32,500 nt of DNA from Paulinella micropora (lineage: Eukaryota > Cercozoa > Imbricatea > Euglyphida > Paulinellidae), in NCBI GenBank assembly GCA_019918135.1, contig WBZZ01000786.1, positions 7,501 through 40,000 on the forward strand. Reading direction: 5' to 3'. The notes beneath the pieces are model-generated. The model searched no databases. It was not told the origin of the DNA and worked only from the letters and a program-made list of their open reading frames with translations. The number at the start of each line of letters is the position of its first letter. Within the stretch, counting starts at the first letter, position 1. The position numbers were made by a program, and so were the translations under genes. This document shows positions 1-9,122 of this stretch, one piece after another.

Positions 1-690
1 TGCTAGTGCACGCAGAAATACAAAGTCACAACGTAAACAAGTAACAAAACAACTTAACTTCAATAATCAAATAACAAATCTAAAGACTCAAATAACAGCA
101 AAAGCATAGTTAAAAGGCTACTATGGCAGTAATCCTGCCTTCCTTTTACCACAACCTGCTCACATGTAGACAAGCTCAAACGATATTTCAATTACTTTCG
201 TTTTAATAATGACCTTCGTGAATTTAATGTGACAGTTATAACTAGCTTTCCACAAACGTCGTTATAAATGTCTTTCCACAACTAGAAAGGTCGAAAACAA
301 GTACTACCTGTTCAGGTCATTTTAAACTGATCCAACCGAGGCAATTTTCAAGTACTTCAGAAAAATAAGTGAGCAGTTAGACTTTCAAGTTACTAATTTT
401 TCAATACAAGGCAAAATGTGACCAGCTATTCAAGTTGACAGCCTGATCCTCTGACTTACTACTACTGTAAATTTAAAATCGCATTCTGCTGGTCCTTACC
501 GTGTTACAGCTCTAAGCTCTATGTCGTCAGGCTGGCAACTGCTAAAGCTAGACCTGTCATCCCGCGACGCTATCCAACGCAAAGCATAACAGCAGTTGAA
601 AGACGCAAGGGGACGCCACTAACGTTTGACATGCAACATCGAGTTACTATTTGAGTTGTAATTATGATTTATTTCAATGTGCGGTAACAT
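1..690. other. AT-rich non-coding flank
   Basis: No open reading frame of note and no recognisable RNA gene or repeat was seen here. Base composition is AT-rich, in sharp contrast with the island that begins near 2,716. It most likely belongs to the resident (host) genome, possibly to the LTR or upstream flank of the gag remnant further right. Confidence 0.5.
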
Positions 691-703
691 TTTACTAAGT
701 CAT

Positions 704-981
704 ATTGCTGTTGACATTCAAGACAACAACAAAAATTAGTTTTTCATTTTTGTGTCAGATTTTCATTTTTGTGACAGTTTTTCATTTTTGTGACAAAAAT
801 TCAAATTTTCAAATTTAACTGTAACATTTCGCGAAAATTTACGATATTTTGCGGACGAATATAGCCGTTAATTTGAAAAATTCAAATTTTCACCCAAAAT
901 CAAAATTCCAACCAAAACTGAAATTCCAACCAAAACAGAAAAATCAATTTTTTTTGTTGTCTTGAATGTCAAAAGCAATAA
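704..981. mobile_element. Foldback / MITE-like element
   Basis: The segment around 704-745 (core TTGACATTCAAGACAACA) recurs inverted at 940-981, with only a few mismatches over about 40 bases. Inside these ends the arms continue as weaker complements: T-rich CATTTTTGTGACAG-type repeats on the left (three copies, about 737-795) face A-rich CCAAAACTGAAATT-type repeats on the right. The unpaired centre is roughly 823-868. No coding potential was seen. This is the structure of a non-autonomous foldback element or MITE. I could not identify a clear target-site duplication. Confidence 0.6.
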
Positions 982-999
982 TTAGGAGTAACAGTAATG

Positions 1000-1262
1000 T
1001 GTAATCCAAGTCAATTGTGCACGTTATGTTTTTACCATTGTGCACCGGACCATATTATTATTGAGCGTCAGTTACTGCTAGTCACGCACTTAGATTAGTT
1101 AGCTCTCTTGCAGTTTAGTTCTGTGTGTATGTCTTCGGATTAAAGTGGCTGTGAGCAGCCTGGCTTTCAACGAAATCTCCCGGCAAACCGCGAGTGAAAG
1201 ATAGGGTAAGATCCGTGAGTCACCGGTTTATACCTAATCATCTGTCATGAGCCGTTGGGATA
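1000..1262 (+). other. Possible LTR end / leader of the gag remnant
   Basis: This stretch directly precedes the gag-like reading frame and has no coding potential. By position it should hold the 3' end of a 5' LTR, a primer-binding site and the leader. I could not identify a convincing tRNA-complementary primer-binding site or a matching second LTR inside the window, so the assignment rests on position only. Confidence 0.2.
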
Positions 1263-2715
1263 GTGGTTCATCACAGCAATACACGAACTGGAAACAGTTC
1301 TTATCTCACGCACCCGCCTGTCTATGACGGTGTCACAGAACATCTTCAAGGATTTTACTATCAGCTAGAGGAATATGTTTACGGTATTAATACAATTCTC
1401 GGGGACATTGTTAAAGACGCATTTCTCGATGAGGTAGCTGCTAAGAAAAAATACGGATGGGATAACGGTAAATCGTATGAGAGCAGCAGAGGAAGCAGAT
1501 GAACCAAGAGAACCGACTGAAGAAGATTCACCAGACGTGAGTGAAGAGAGTGAGGAAGAAGACAAAGCAGCCTCGGAGACGCATCAACCGGATCAACATC
1601 ATCACGCACAAGACGACAAGACGGAAAGAAGAAAACACTAGAGAAGCCGAAAGAGTATGCGAAATGGAGTACTGAGCAGAAGGTAGCTTGGGAGGAAAAA
1701 GTGAAGAGAAGAGCGAGACGAGCACAAACGAGAGCAGTGAAAAGCATACACAGTGTGACGAAGAGAGCATACAAGAGTGAGCAAAAATATTTGCAGCGAT
1801 GCAAATTATTTCAGCTACTCATCACCACTGCATTCTCTAACTATAAGGTTGTCGCATATCTCAGAAGCCGTAATGCTCAAGATCCGTTCGATAAAGTCGG
1901 CATTGTCAAGAAAAAATACAGACAAATTTCCGGAGCAGCAAGATATTTGGAGGAAAAGTTCAGAGAGAGAGCTCCTAGAAAGAACGAAGACGTAGACGCC
2001 TGGCTCACCAGGTACCTACTGAAGAAAGAATGGCTTGAAAAGCTAAGAGGAGAGAAGTTCGAAGAAGACGAATCAACAAACCGGTTGCTAGAGAAGCTGA
2101 GTACGCACCCAGCCTATGGTGCTAAATACTTTGCTTATCACTATCGTATGGCACCAGCCATACGACCCAAGCACAACGACTAGTAGAGGCAGCTAGAGAG
2201 GTTTACGTGCTGTGGGAGGCAAGCAACAGACAGAAGAAGTATGAGAAAGGGAAGAATAGTAATAAAGCAGATGGAGAAGGAGCAGCTTTATTGCTAGCAG
2301 GAGAGGAAGAAGAGGAGGGATGGAAGAGTGGAAAGAGCAAGTACAAACAAAAGGGTGAGTACGGGGGCAAGCATGATGGGGTAGTGACAGAACGGAAGGA
2401 ATGGTGGCTCACTGCAGTTTGTTATAACTGCAGCGAGACTGGTCACACTAAACGCTTTTGCCCTAAGCTCGCTAAGTCTAACAGCTCTCGTCGCACCCAT
2501 AAACCACACAACACCGCCCCTCCCAAAAGAGAAACCCAAAGCAAAGGTAGTAAGTTTCGTAAGAAAAAGGATAAAGGAGTGACTCTGATAAGAGGTGAAA
2601 AGGGTGAGGAAAACGAAGGAGGAGAGGGGGAAAACAACAACACAGAACAAGACGACAGTTCAGAGGAGGAGGATTATGAATTGATTGTCATGGAGGCAGA
2701 GGAAGAATTGTGCGG
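1263..2715 (+). pseudogene. Decayed LTR-retrotransposon gag
   Basis: Three consecutive reading-frame pieces look like one broken Gag: 1263-1502; an acidic stretch in another frame (about 1,490-1,640, rich in E and D); a basic, helical piece to 2183; and a last piece from 2207. The last piece holds a retroviral zinc knuckle of CCHC type (CYNCSETGHTKRFC, codons at about 2,421-2,462), which binds RNA during particle assembly. The lysine- and glutamate-rich composition also fits. The pieces are separated by frameshifts and stops, so the gene is dead. No protease, reverse transcriptase or integrase follows; the reading frame instead runs into the GC-rich minisatellite, so the element is truncated there. 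I cannot assign a superfamily (Ty3, BEL or other) from gag alone. Confidence 0.65.
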
Positions 2716-3056
2716 ACCACCCCCTGCTGCTACTGGCCGAAGGCGCCACCGGTGGGTGGTGCCACCGGTGATCAGCAACGGCGCCGCCGGCCACCAACCA
2801 GCGGTGGTGCCACCGGCCACCCGGCGACTGACAGGCGGCGGTGCCACCGGCCACCCGGCGACAGACAGGCCGGGAGCGGTGGCGCCACCCGCCACCCCCT
2901 CCCCGGCCAGACGCCACCGCCTGCCACCCGACGACCGGCCGGCAGTGGCGCAGTCCGAGCGGTGCCACCGGCCGCCCGGTGACTGCCCGGCGGTGGTGCC
3001 ACCCGCCACCGGGCGGCCGACCGGAGACCGGCCCGAGTGTGGGGTGCCGCTAGTGT
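2716..3056. repeat. GC-rich degenerate minisatellite at island edge
   Basis: Degenerate units built on GGTGCCACCGGCCACCCGGC recur at about 2,808, 2,850 and 2,965, with weaker copies between, at a spacing of a few tens of bases. The gag reading frame happens to stay open across it (to 3070), giving a Pro/Ala/Arg-rich tail with no sign of protein-level conservation. All six frames are largely open because of the GC content. It marks the switch from AT-rich to GC-rich sequence. Confidence 0.6.
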
Positions 3057-3111
3057 GGGCAGGAAGCTGAATAAAAAAGCGTTGAGGCCGGCCAGCCTGG
3101 CGGTACGTTTT

Positions 3112-3121
3112 CTTTTAATGA
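3112..3121 (-). terminator. TCATTAAAAG, candidate 3'-end signal of the NADAR gene
   Basis: On the minus strand this reads TCATTAAAAG and lies 40 bases past the stop codon of the NADAR-like gene. ATTAAA is a common variant of the AATAAA polyadenylation signal. The same ATTAAAAG core is found past the stops of two other island genes, which supports a shared 3'-end signal. An AATAAA at 3070-3075 on the plus strand overlaps the stop of the gag/minisatellite frame. Confidence 0.4.
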
Positions 3122-3160
3122 GTTAGAGGACACAAGGGAGCCAAAATAGGGCCCGGCCAA

Positions 3161-3963
3161 CTACTTGGGGCAGTCAGCGAAAACCTTTTGCTGCCATCGC
3201 GCCGCCTGTTCAAACACGGCCAGGCCTGCGTTGTCCCACTGCCGCTGCTGCGCGCGCACGTGCTCCGGCCCGTGCCGCGCCAGCCACAGCATCAGCCGGC
3301 CTAGGACGTTCTGCCCTACGCGCGACCCGGTGCCGTCGACACAACCCCCCCAAAAATACTTCCGTCCGGCACGTTCAAAGTGTAGGCACGCGTAGCCTCT
3401 CTCGTAGCAGGCACGCAGCACGCGCGCAAACCAGGCATCCTCTGCCCAGCGCGCAGCCAAGAGCCAAAACATGACGCCGACACAGACCTGCTCCCAACGG
3501 GCGTTGTCCAGGCGGAGGCCGCGTTGCTTGAAGGCCTTACGGCCACCCAGGGACTTGATCTGCGCCCCGGAGAGTTCGGACCAGGGGGGCCGCGCAAACA
3601 CTGCAAAGGTCGCAGAGTCTAGGCAGAACAGGTACTTGGTGGCCTGGAACGCATGCTCGACAGAGCGGAACGCTAGCGGGGCGGCCGGGTCGGGGCTGAA
3701 ACGCACGTGGCCTGACTGGAGGACGGCGAAGTTGCTGAGGCCGCGCGGTCCGAGCGGCTGCAGAAGAGGCGCCCGAGCTCCGACGCAGGGGGGTAGGCCT
3801 TGCTTTTGCTGAATAAGCAGAGGATCAGCGGGGCGGCGGCCAGGCGGGCTTTCTTGGCGGGGGGAGGCGTGGGCGTGCTGTCCTCGTCGTCGGGCCGCTT
3901 GGAGCCGGGCTGGGAGTCCAGCTGGGGGCTACGGCAGGCTGCTTCGTGGCTGCTGGAGAGCAT
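3161..3963 (-). pseudogene. NADAR (YbiA/DUF1768)-like protein, copy 1, frameshifted
   Basis: The family is recognised from SVEHAFQATKY near the N-terminal third (the glutamate is a hallmark), a W-x-x-VCVGVMFWLL helix, and the C-terminal pair YFWGG ... GQNVLGRLMLWLAR, which matches the family's WG.G...G.N.LG..LM..R. NADAR enzymes act on ADP-ribosylated nucleic acid or related nucleotides; related genes occur in bacteria, phages and large DNA viruses. The likely start is the ATG at 3961-3963, giving a basic Ser/Pro-rich leader of about 60 residues before the domain. Two extra bases near 3,760, relative to copy 2, break the frame between the leader and the domain; the C-terminal two thirds (3161-3706) is intact. 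It is divergent from the gene starting at 4363. Confidence 0.8.
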
Positions 3964-4032
3964 AGGAACGTTGGAGTTGTGACCCCCGAGCCAGGCTCGC
4001 GGCAGAGGCACGCGCCTGCAGGGGCGCGCCTG

Positions 4033-4081
<49 letters not shown>

Positions 4082-4362
4082 GCGCCCCTCTCTCGACGGC
4101 GTGCGCTGGCGGCCGCCCGCAGGCGCCCCCCCCCCCCCCCCCCCCCCCCGCGCGGTTGTGGGCCCGGCGGGTTGGCGCGGCCGAGGAGCTGTCCCTGGCA
4201 GGTGGTGAGGGGGGGGCGCCCGGCGACGCGCCCCACCCCCCGCGCGCGTCTGCCCCCCAGGCGCGGGGTGCTGATGCCGCGCGCGCGGCCAGGGCCCGCA
4301 CCGGCGCAGGACAGGCCAGCCAGCCTTACAAAAAGACAGACACGCTACTCACCAAGCTAGCG
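3964..4362. promoter_or_regulatory. Divergent intergenic region with G46 and C24 tracts
   Basis: The space between two divergent genes contains an uninterrupted run of 46 G (4034-4079) and a run of 24 C (4126-4149), about 46 bases apart. Both directions of transcription must start here. A TATA-like TTACAAAAAG lies at about 4,326-4,335, some 30 bases before the ATG at 4363. The G and C runs are complementary and could fold into a large hairpin, and the G run could form quadruplexes. Reading frames through the region are open only because it is nearly all G and C. Confidence 0.55.
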
Positions 4363-5631
4363 ATGCTTACGACGGCCGCCCCGTTACCAGAGCGCCCAGC
4401 CGAAGAGCCAAGCACGATGCAGTGGCCAGAGCGCCCGCTCAAGAAGCACAAGGCGGCGGAGCCGGAGCCACCGGCGCCTACAGTACAGAAGCACCAGGCA
4501 GCGAAGCTTCCAGAACCCCCGGCGCCTACAATACAGAAGCACCAGGCAGCGGAGCCTCCAGAACCCCCGGCACCTACACTACAGAAGCACCAGGCAGCGG
4601 AGCCTCCCCCCGCGCCTGTCGCAGGGCTGGTTGCTCTGCTGTCGGCCGCGCAGGGAGGCAGCCTGCCGGAACAGGCGGAGGCCTTGCTACTGGACGGGGG
4701 GGGTGGCCGTCCTCCCCACCGGCGAGGTGCTGCAAACAGGGAACGAATTGTACCGAGGCAAGATCGCCAGCCCCAGCAGGTACGTGGACTTTCCGCCGAT
4801 CGCGTTGCGGCACCACGACACGCTCCGCCGAGTGGCGGTGGTAGCGCTGGCGGCCCTAGCGGCGTCCGTCGTCGGGGCGGCTACCCCGCCGGCCCAGAAG
4901 CCTCCGCGTGGCCCAGCACGAGGACGGTGGCCGAGCACGAGGACGGCACCCCCGTGGCCCTAGTCAGCATGTTCAGACGCACCTTCCACTGCCACCTAGT
5001 CCCTCGGGAGCCGGCGGGCCGACCTACCCTGCGCGTGTCCATCCACCGCCCCACCCACCAGCAACGGCGCCCGTTCCGTGTGTGCCACGGCCTCGTGGCC
5101 GCCAGCACCTTTGCCACCGAGACCAAGCAGAGGTACCGACACGACCAGGATTACGGCCGCACGGCCTTTGCGCTCTTTAATGTCTGCCACGCGCCCCGCC
5201 GCTTCGGTAGGCTCATGCACCAGTTTCCCAGGAGTATTAGTTCGTGGCCAGCGTTCCTGGAGTTTCTCGACTCGCTCCCGCAACCGCCGGCCGTCGTGAG
5301 CCGGCTTGGGGAGCGGCACAGGGGCACCGACTGGCTGCTGTCACCGTGGCGCTCGGGGCGGGCGCTGGTCTGTTTTGATGCGCATTGCTACGGCGTGGAT
5401 TTCGACCGCCAACTGCTGTTTGACGGTGAATTTAAGCATGTGCTGAACCTTTGCCTACCGGCGCTGCAATACCACGGCTGGGGACCAAGCGAGCAGTACC
5501 AAGTATTCGCGGTTACTCTAGCCACGGCGGCCACGGCCGAGGCCCCGTGCGTCCCGGCGGGAGCACCGGCGGCTACGCCCGCAGCAGTACAAGACCGACT
5601 GCCGGGCCGGGAAGTGATCGAGGTGAGCTAG
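4363..5631 (+). pseudogene. Unknown protein with Pro-rich repeats, copy 1
   Basis: I do not recognise the family. From the ATG at 4363 the protein would have a Pro/Glu-rich N-terminus with three exact-length 16-residue repeats, a middle part (about 4,700-4,900) that reads sensibly only in a second frame, and a C-terminal part of about 220 residues (from about 4,950) rich in W, F, H and C. The C-terminal part includes SMFRRTFHCHLV and FDAHCYGVDFDRQLLFDGEF and looks like a folded domain. One frame change falls at a G7 run (about 4,696-4,702); another lies around a 19-base tandem duplication (4908-4926 and 4927-4945). It ends with TAG at 5629-5631, followed 75 bases on by TGATTAAAAG. It is divergent from NADAR and convergent with the recombinase. 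Confidence 0.5.
4465..4608 (+). repeat. Three 48-bp coding repeats
   Basis: Three in-frame units of 48 bases (4465-4512, 4513-4560, 4561-4608) each encode EPPAPT-x-QKHQAA plus a variable residue pair. The third is followed by a partial start of a fourth. They form a low-complexity, probably unstructured linker in the unknown protein. Confidence 0.9.
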
Positions 5632-5705
5632 GCAGACGGGGAGGCCCCTGGGGGACGCGCGGGTTGGTCCGGCCGCCAGGCTCCCGGTTCAGTCCCCTTA
5701 GTGTT

Positions 5706-5715
5706 TGATTAAAAG
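5706..5715 (+). terminator. TGATTAAAAG, candidate polyadenylation signal
   Basis: This AT-rich ten-mer stands out in GC-rich sequence, 75 bases after the stop of the unknown gene. It contains ATTAAA, a known variant polyadenylation hexamer. It overlaps the 3' end of the convergent recombinase gene. Confidence 0.4.
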
Positions 5716-6653
5716 AAATTTTTCTGGCCTCGCTCTGGTAACCGCCGCACCCGGCCCCGCTCCCCCTCCGGCTGTTTTTCCTCCTGGAGCTTGGCCGTCT
5801 GGCCCGGCGCCGGGGCTGCCCCGGGCCGGCCGGACCAAGCGGCGGGGCCGCCGCCGCCGGGCCCACCGGCGCCGCCGAGCCAGGCGCGCACAAAGTCGGG
5901 GTCTAGCTGCATTTCGTCGCCGGCCGCGTCGTACACGAGGGCCCGTGTCCAGAAGCTGTCGAAGTCGTCCAGGAGCGCCTGCAGCCGCTCGCGGAAGATC
6001 AGGTGGTACAGGTATTTGCGCTGGGCCGTCCGCTGGCAGTGCTGGTGCAGGGCGGCCGTGAGCTGGTGCACCGGAGCCAGGGCCCCCGGGTCCGCGCCGT
6101 GCGCCGCAACTCTTCCTCGTCTCCGGCCTGGGCCAAGAACGTTTCGGCCAGCTTGCGCATCTGCCAGACGTGCAGGGTCCGCGCGCGCGCCGGCGGCACC
6201 CCCCCCCCCCCGCCCGCACCAGCGCCCCGGTCAGCCGCGCCTGCAGCTCGTCGTCCGAGAGGACGAGCGCGCTACGCCCCCGGCCCCGGCCGAGGCCAGG
6301 GTAGCGGCAGGAGAAGAACCTGTGCGTGCCCAGGCCCCGGCCCAGCTCACGCCACTCCTGCAGCACGCAGGCCAACAGGCTGCCGCCGTCCCGCGCCGCG
6401 CTGGGCCCGTCGTGGCCGCAGCGGCGCAGCGTCTGCAACGGCAGCGGCTGCACGTACTCCCGGTCGTAGTAGAAGCGGGCCGTCTTGTGCACGGACGCTA
6501 GCTCGAACGGGTTGCTGAGGTCCAGCCACCAGCGCCCGCCCGCCTCGCGGCGCAGGGTGACGCCGAACTGCAGCCGGCGCAGGATCGAGCTGCGGGGCTG
6601 GGGTGTCAGGCTCAGCAGGCACAGCACGACCAGGTCCGCCAGCGCCTGATAAC
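5709..6653 (-). pseudogene. Tyrosine-recombinase-like protein, copy 1, N-terminus lost
   Basis: This holds the catalytic half described for the copy at 9116-10685. It is cut at 6653, where the duplication joins NADAR sequence, so the N-terminal half is absent. It shares the copy-2 frameshifts, including the one at the C-run near 6,200-6,210. It also lacks three bases present in copy 2 (about 6,315), which shortens the conserved strand RFVFSCRYPG to RFFSCRYPG. It is convergent with the unknown gene. Confidence 0.7.
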
Positions 6654-6660
6654 GAACCTG

Positions 6661-7361
6661 TGCTCCGGCCCGTGCCGCGCCAGCCACAGCATCAGCCGGC
6701 CTAGGACGTTCTGCCCTACGCGCGACCCGGTGCCGTCGACACAACCCCCCCAAAAATACTTCCGTCCGGCACGTTCAAAGTGTAGGCACGCGTAGCCTCT
6801 CTCGTAGCAGGCACGCAGCACGCGCGCAAACCAGGCATCCTCTGCTCAGCGCGCAGCCAAGAGCCAAAACATGACGCCGACACAGACCTGCTCCCAACGG
6901 GCGTTGTCCAGGCGGAGGCCGCGTTGCTTGAAGGCCTTACGGCCACCCAGGGACTTGATCTGCGCCCCGGAGAGTTCGGACCAGGGGGGCCGCGCAAACA
7001 CTGCAAAGGTCGCAGAGTCTTGGCAGAACAGGTACTTGGTGGCCTGGAACGCATGCTCGACAGAGCGGAACGCTAGCGGGGCGGCCGGGTCGGGGCCGAA
7101 ACGCACGTGGCCTGACTGGAGGACGGCGAAGTTGCTGAGGCCGCGCGGTCCGAGCGGCTGCAGGAGGCGCCCGAGCTCCGACGCAGGGGGGTAGGCCTTG
7201 CTTTTGCTGAATAAGCAGAGGATCAGCGGGGCGGCGGCCAGGCGGGCTTTCTTGGCGGGGGGAGGCGTGGGCGCGCTGTCCTCGTCGTCGTGCCGCTTGG
7301 AGCCGGGCTGGGAGTCCAGCTGGGGGCTACGGCAGGCTGCTTCGTGGCTGCTGGAGAGCAT
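6661..7361 (-). pseudogene. NADAR-like protein, copy 2, nonsense and truncated
   Basis: This copy starts at the ATG at 7359-7361 and keeps an unbroken leader plus N-terminal domain, including GPRGLSNFAVLQSG, which fits the family's 'LSNF' start, and the hallmark SVEHAFQATKY. At 6846-6848 a TGG tryptophan codon of copy 1 has become TGA. The frame then stays open to the duplication junction, which removes the last 30-odd residues. Copies 1 and 2 are therefore damaged at different places. The reading frame upstream of 7361 (to 7709) crosses the homopolymer region and is not likely to be coding. Confidence 0.8.
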
Positions 7362-7444
7362 AGGAACGTTGGAGTTGTGACCCCCGAGCCAGGCTCGCGG
7401 CAGAGGCACGCGCCTGCGGGGGCGCGCCTGCGGGGGCGCGCCTG

Positions 7445-7487
<43 letters not shown>

Positions 7488-7770
7488 GCGCCCCTCTCTC
7501 GACGGCGTGCGCTGGCGGCCGCCCGCAGGCGCCCCCCCCCCCCCCCCCCCCCCCCCCGCGCGGTTGTGGGCCCGGCGGGTTGGCGCGGCCGAGGAGCTGT
7601 CCCTGGCAGGTGGTGAGGGGGGGGCGCCCGGCGACGCGCCCCACCCCCCGCGCGCGTCTGCCCCCCAGGCGCGGGGTGCTGATGCCGCGCGCGCGGCCAG
7701 GGCCCGCACCGGCGCAGGACAGGCCAGCCAGCCTTACAAAAAGACAGACACGCTACTCACCAAGCTAGCG
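7362..7770. promoter_or_regulatory. Divergent intergenic region with G40 and C26 tracts
   Basis: Same arrangement as 3964-4362, but the G run is 40 (7446-7485) and the C run is 26 (7532-7557), and an extra GCGGGGGCGCGCCT unit precedes the G run. The homopolymers are therefore the fastest-changing part of the duplication. Confidence 0.55.
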
Positions 7771-9038
7771 ATGCTTACGACGGCCGCCCCGTTACCAGAG
7801 CGCCCAGCCGAAGAGCCAAGCACGATGCAGTGGCCAGAGCGCCCGCTCAAGAAGCACAAGGCGGCGGAGCCGGAGCCACCGGCGCCTACAGTACAGAAGC
7901 ACCAGGCAGCGAAGCTTCCAGAACCCCCGGCGCCTACAATACAGAAGCACCAGGCAGCGGAGCCTCCAGAACCCCCGGCACCTACACTACAGAAGCACCA
8001 GGCAGCGGAGCCTCCCCCCGCGCCTGTCGCAGGGCTGGTTGCTCTGCTGTCGGCCGCGCAGGGAGGCAGCCTGCCGGAACAGGCGGAGGCCTTGCTACTG
8101 GACGGGGGGGGTGGCCGTCCTCCCCACCGGCGAGGTGCTGCAAACAGGGAACGAATTGTACCGAGGCAAGATCGCCAGCCCCAGCAGGTACGTGGACTTT
8201 CCGCCGATCGCGTTGCGGCACCACGACACGCTCCGCCGAGTGGCGGTGGTAGCGCTGGCGGCCCTAGCGGCGTCCGTCGTCGGGGCGGCTACCCCGCCGG
8301 CCCAGAAGCCTCCGCGTGGCCCAGCACGAGGACGGTGGCCGAGCACGAGGACGGCACCCCGTGGCCCTAGTCAGCATGTTCAGACGCACCTTCCACTGCC
8401 ACCTAGTCCCTCGGGAGCCGGCGGGCCGACCTACCCTGCGCGTGTCCATCCACCGCCCCACCCACCAGCAACGGCGCCCGTTCCGTGTGTGCCACGGCCT
8501 CGTGGCCGCCAGCACCTTTGCCACCGAGACCAAGCAGAGGTACCGACACGACCAGGATTACGGCCGCACGGCCTTTGCGCTCTTTAATGTCTGCCACGCG
8601 CCCCGCCGCTTCGGTAGGCTCATGCACCAGTTTCCCAGGAGTATTAGTTCGTGGCCAGCGTTCCTGGAGTTTCTCGACTCGCTCCCGCAACCGCCGGCCG
8701 TCGTGAGCCGGCTTGGGGAGCGGCACAGGGGCACCGACTGGCTGCTGTCACCGTGGCGCTCGGGGCGGGCGCTGGTCTGTTTTGATGCGCATTGCTACGG
8801 CGTGGATTTCGACCGCCAACTGCTGTTTGACGGTGAATTTAAGCATGTGCTGAACCTTTGCCTACCGGCGCTGCAATACCACGGCTGGGGACCAAGCGAG
8901 CAGTACCAAGTATTCGCGGTTACTCTAGCCACGGCGGCCACGGCCGAGGCCCCGTGCGTCCCGGCGGGAGCACCGGCGGCTACGCCCGCAGCAGTACAAG
9001 ACCGACTGCCGGGCCGGGAAGTGATCGAGGTGAGCTAG
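7771..9038 (+). pseudogene. Unknown protein with Pro-rich repeats, copy 2
   Basis: Near-identical to the gene at 4363-5631, with the same three 48-bp repeats (7873-8016), G-run frame change and 19-base tandem duplication. It has one C fewer in the run near 8,355, which puts the C-terminal domain in a different frame from copy 1. The two copies therefore differ in which frame links the middle and C-terminal parts. The stop is TAG at 9036-9038. Confidence 0.5.
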
Positions 9039-9112
9039 GCAGACGGGGAGGCCCCTGGGGGACGCGCGGGTTGGTCCGGCCGCCAGGCTCCCGGTTCAGT
9101 CCCCTTAGTGTT

Positions 9113-9122
9113 TGATTAAAAG
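9113..9122 (+). terminator. TGATTAAAAG, candidate polyadenylation signal (copy 2)
   Basis: Duplicate of the site at 5706-5715, at the same distance past the stop codon of the unknown gene. Confidence 0.4.

Larger units (their letters stand above)
3261..6653. repeat. 3.4-kb tandem duplication, unit 1
   Basis: This segment is repeated at 6,661-about 10,055 with very few differences: single substitutions, a 3-base and a 2-base indel, a one-base C-run change and homopolymer length changes. Offset is 3,400 bases at the left and 3,408 in the middle. It carries most of the NADAR gene, the whole partner gene and the C-terminal part of the recombinase. The right end cuts the recombinase and joins NADAR sequence through a few unmatched bases (AACCTG). 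Confidence 0.95.

Noticed and set aside
2660..3009. Long Pro/Ala/Gly/Arg-rich frames on both strands at the left border
   Set aside because: They lie in a GC-rich minisatellite where all frames are open; no protein-like pattern.
4465..4608. 48-bp repeats as a CRISPR array
   Set aside because: Units are contiguous, in frame and coding; there are no spacers and no cas genes.
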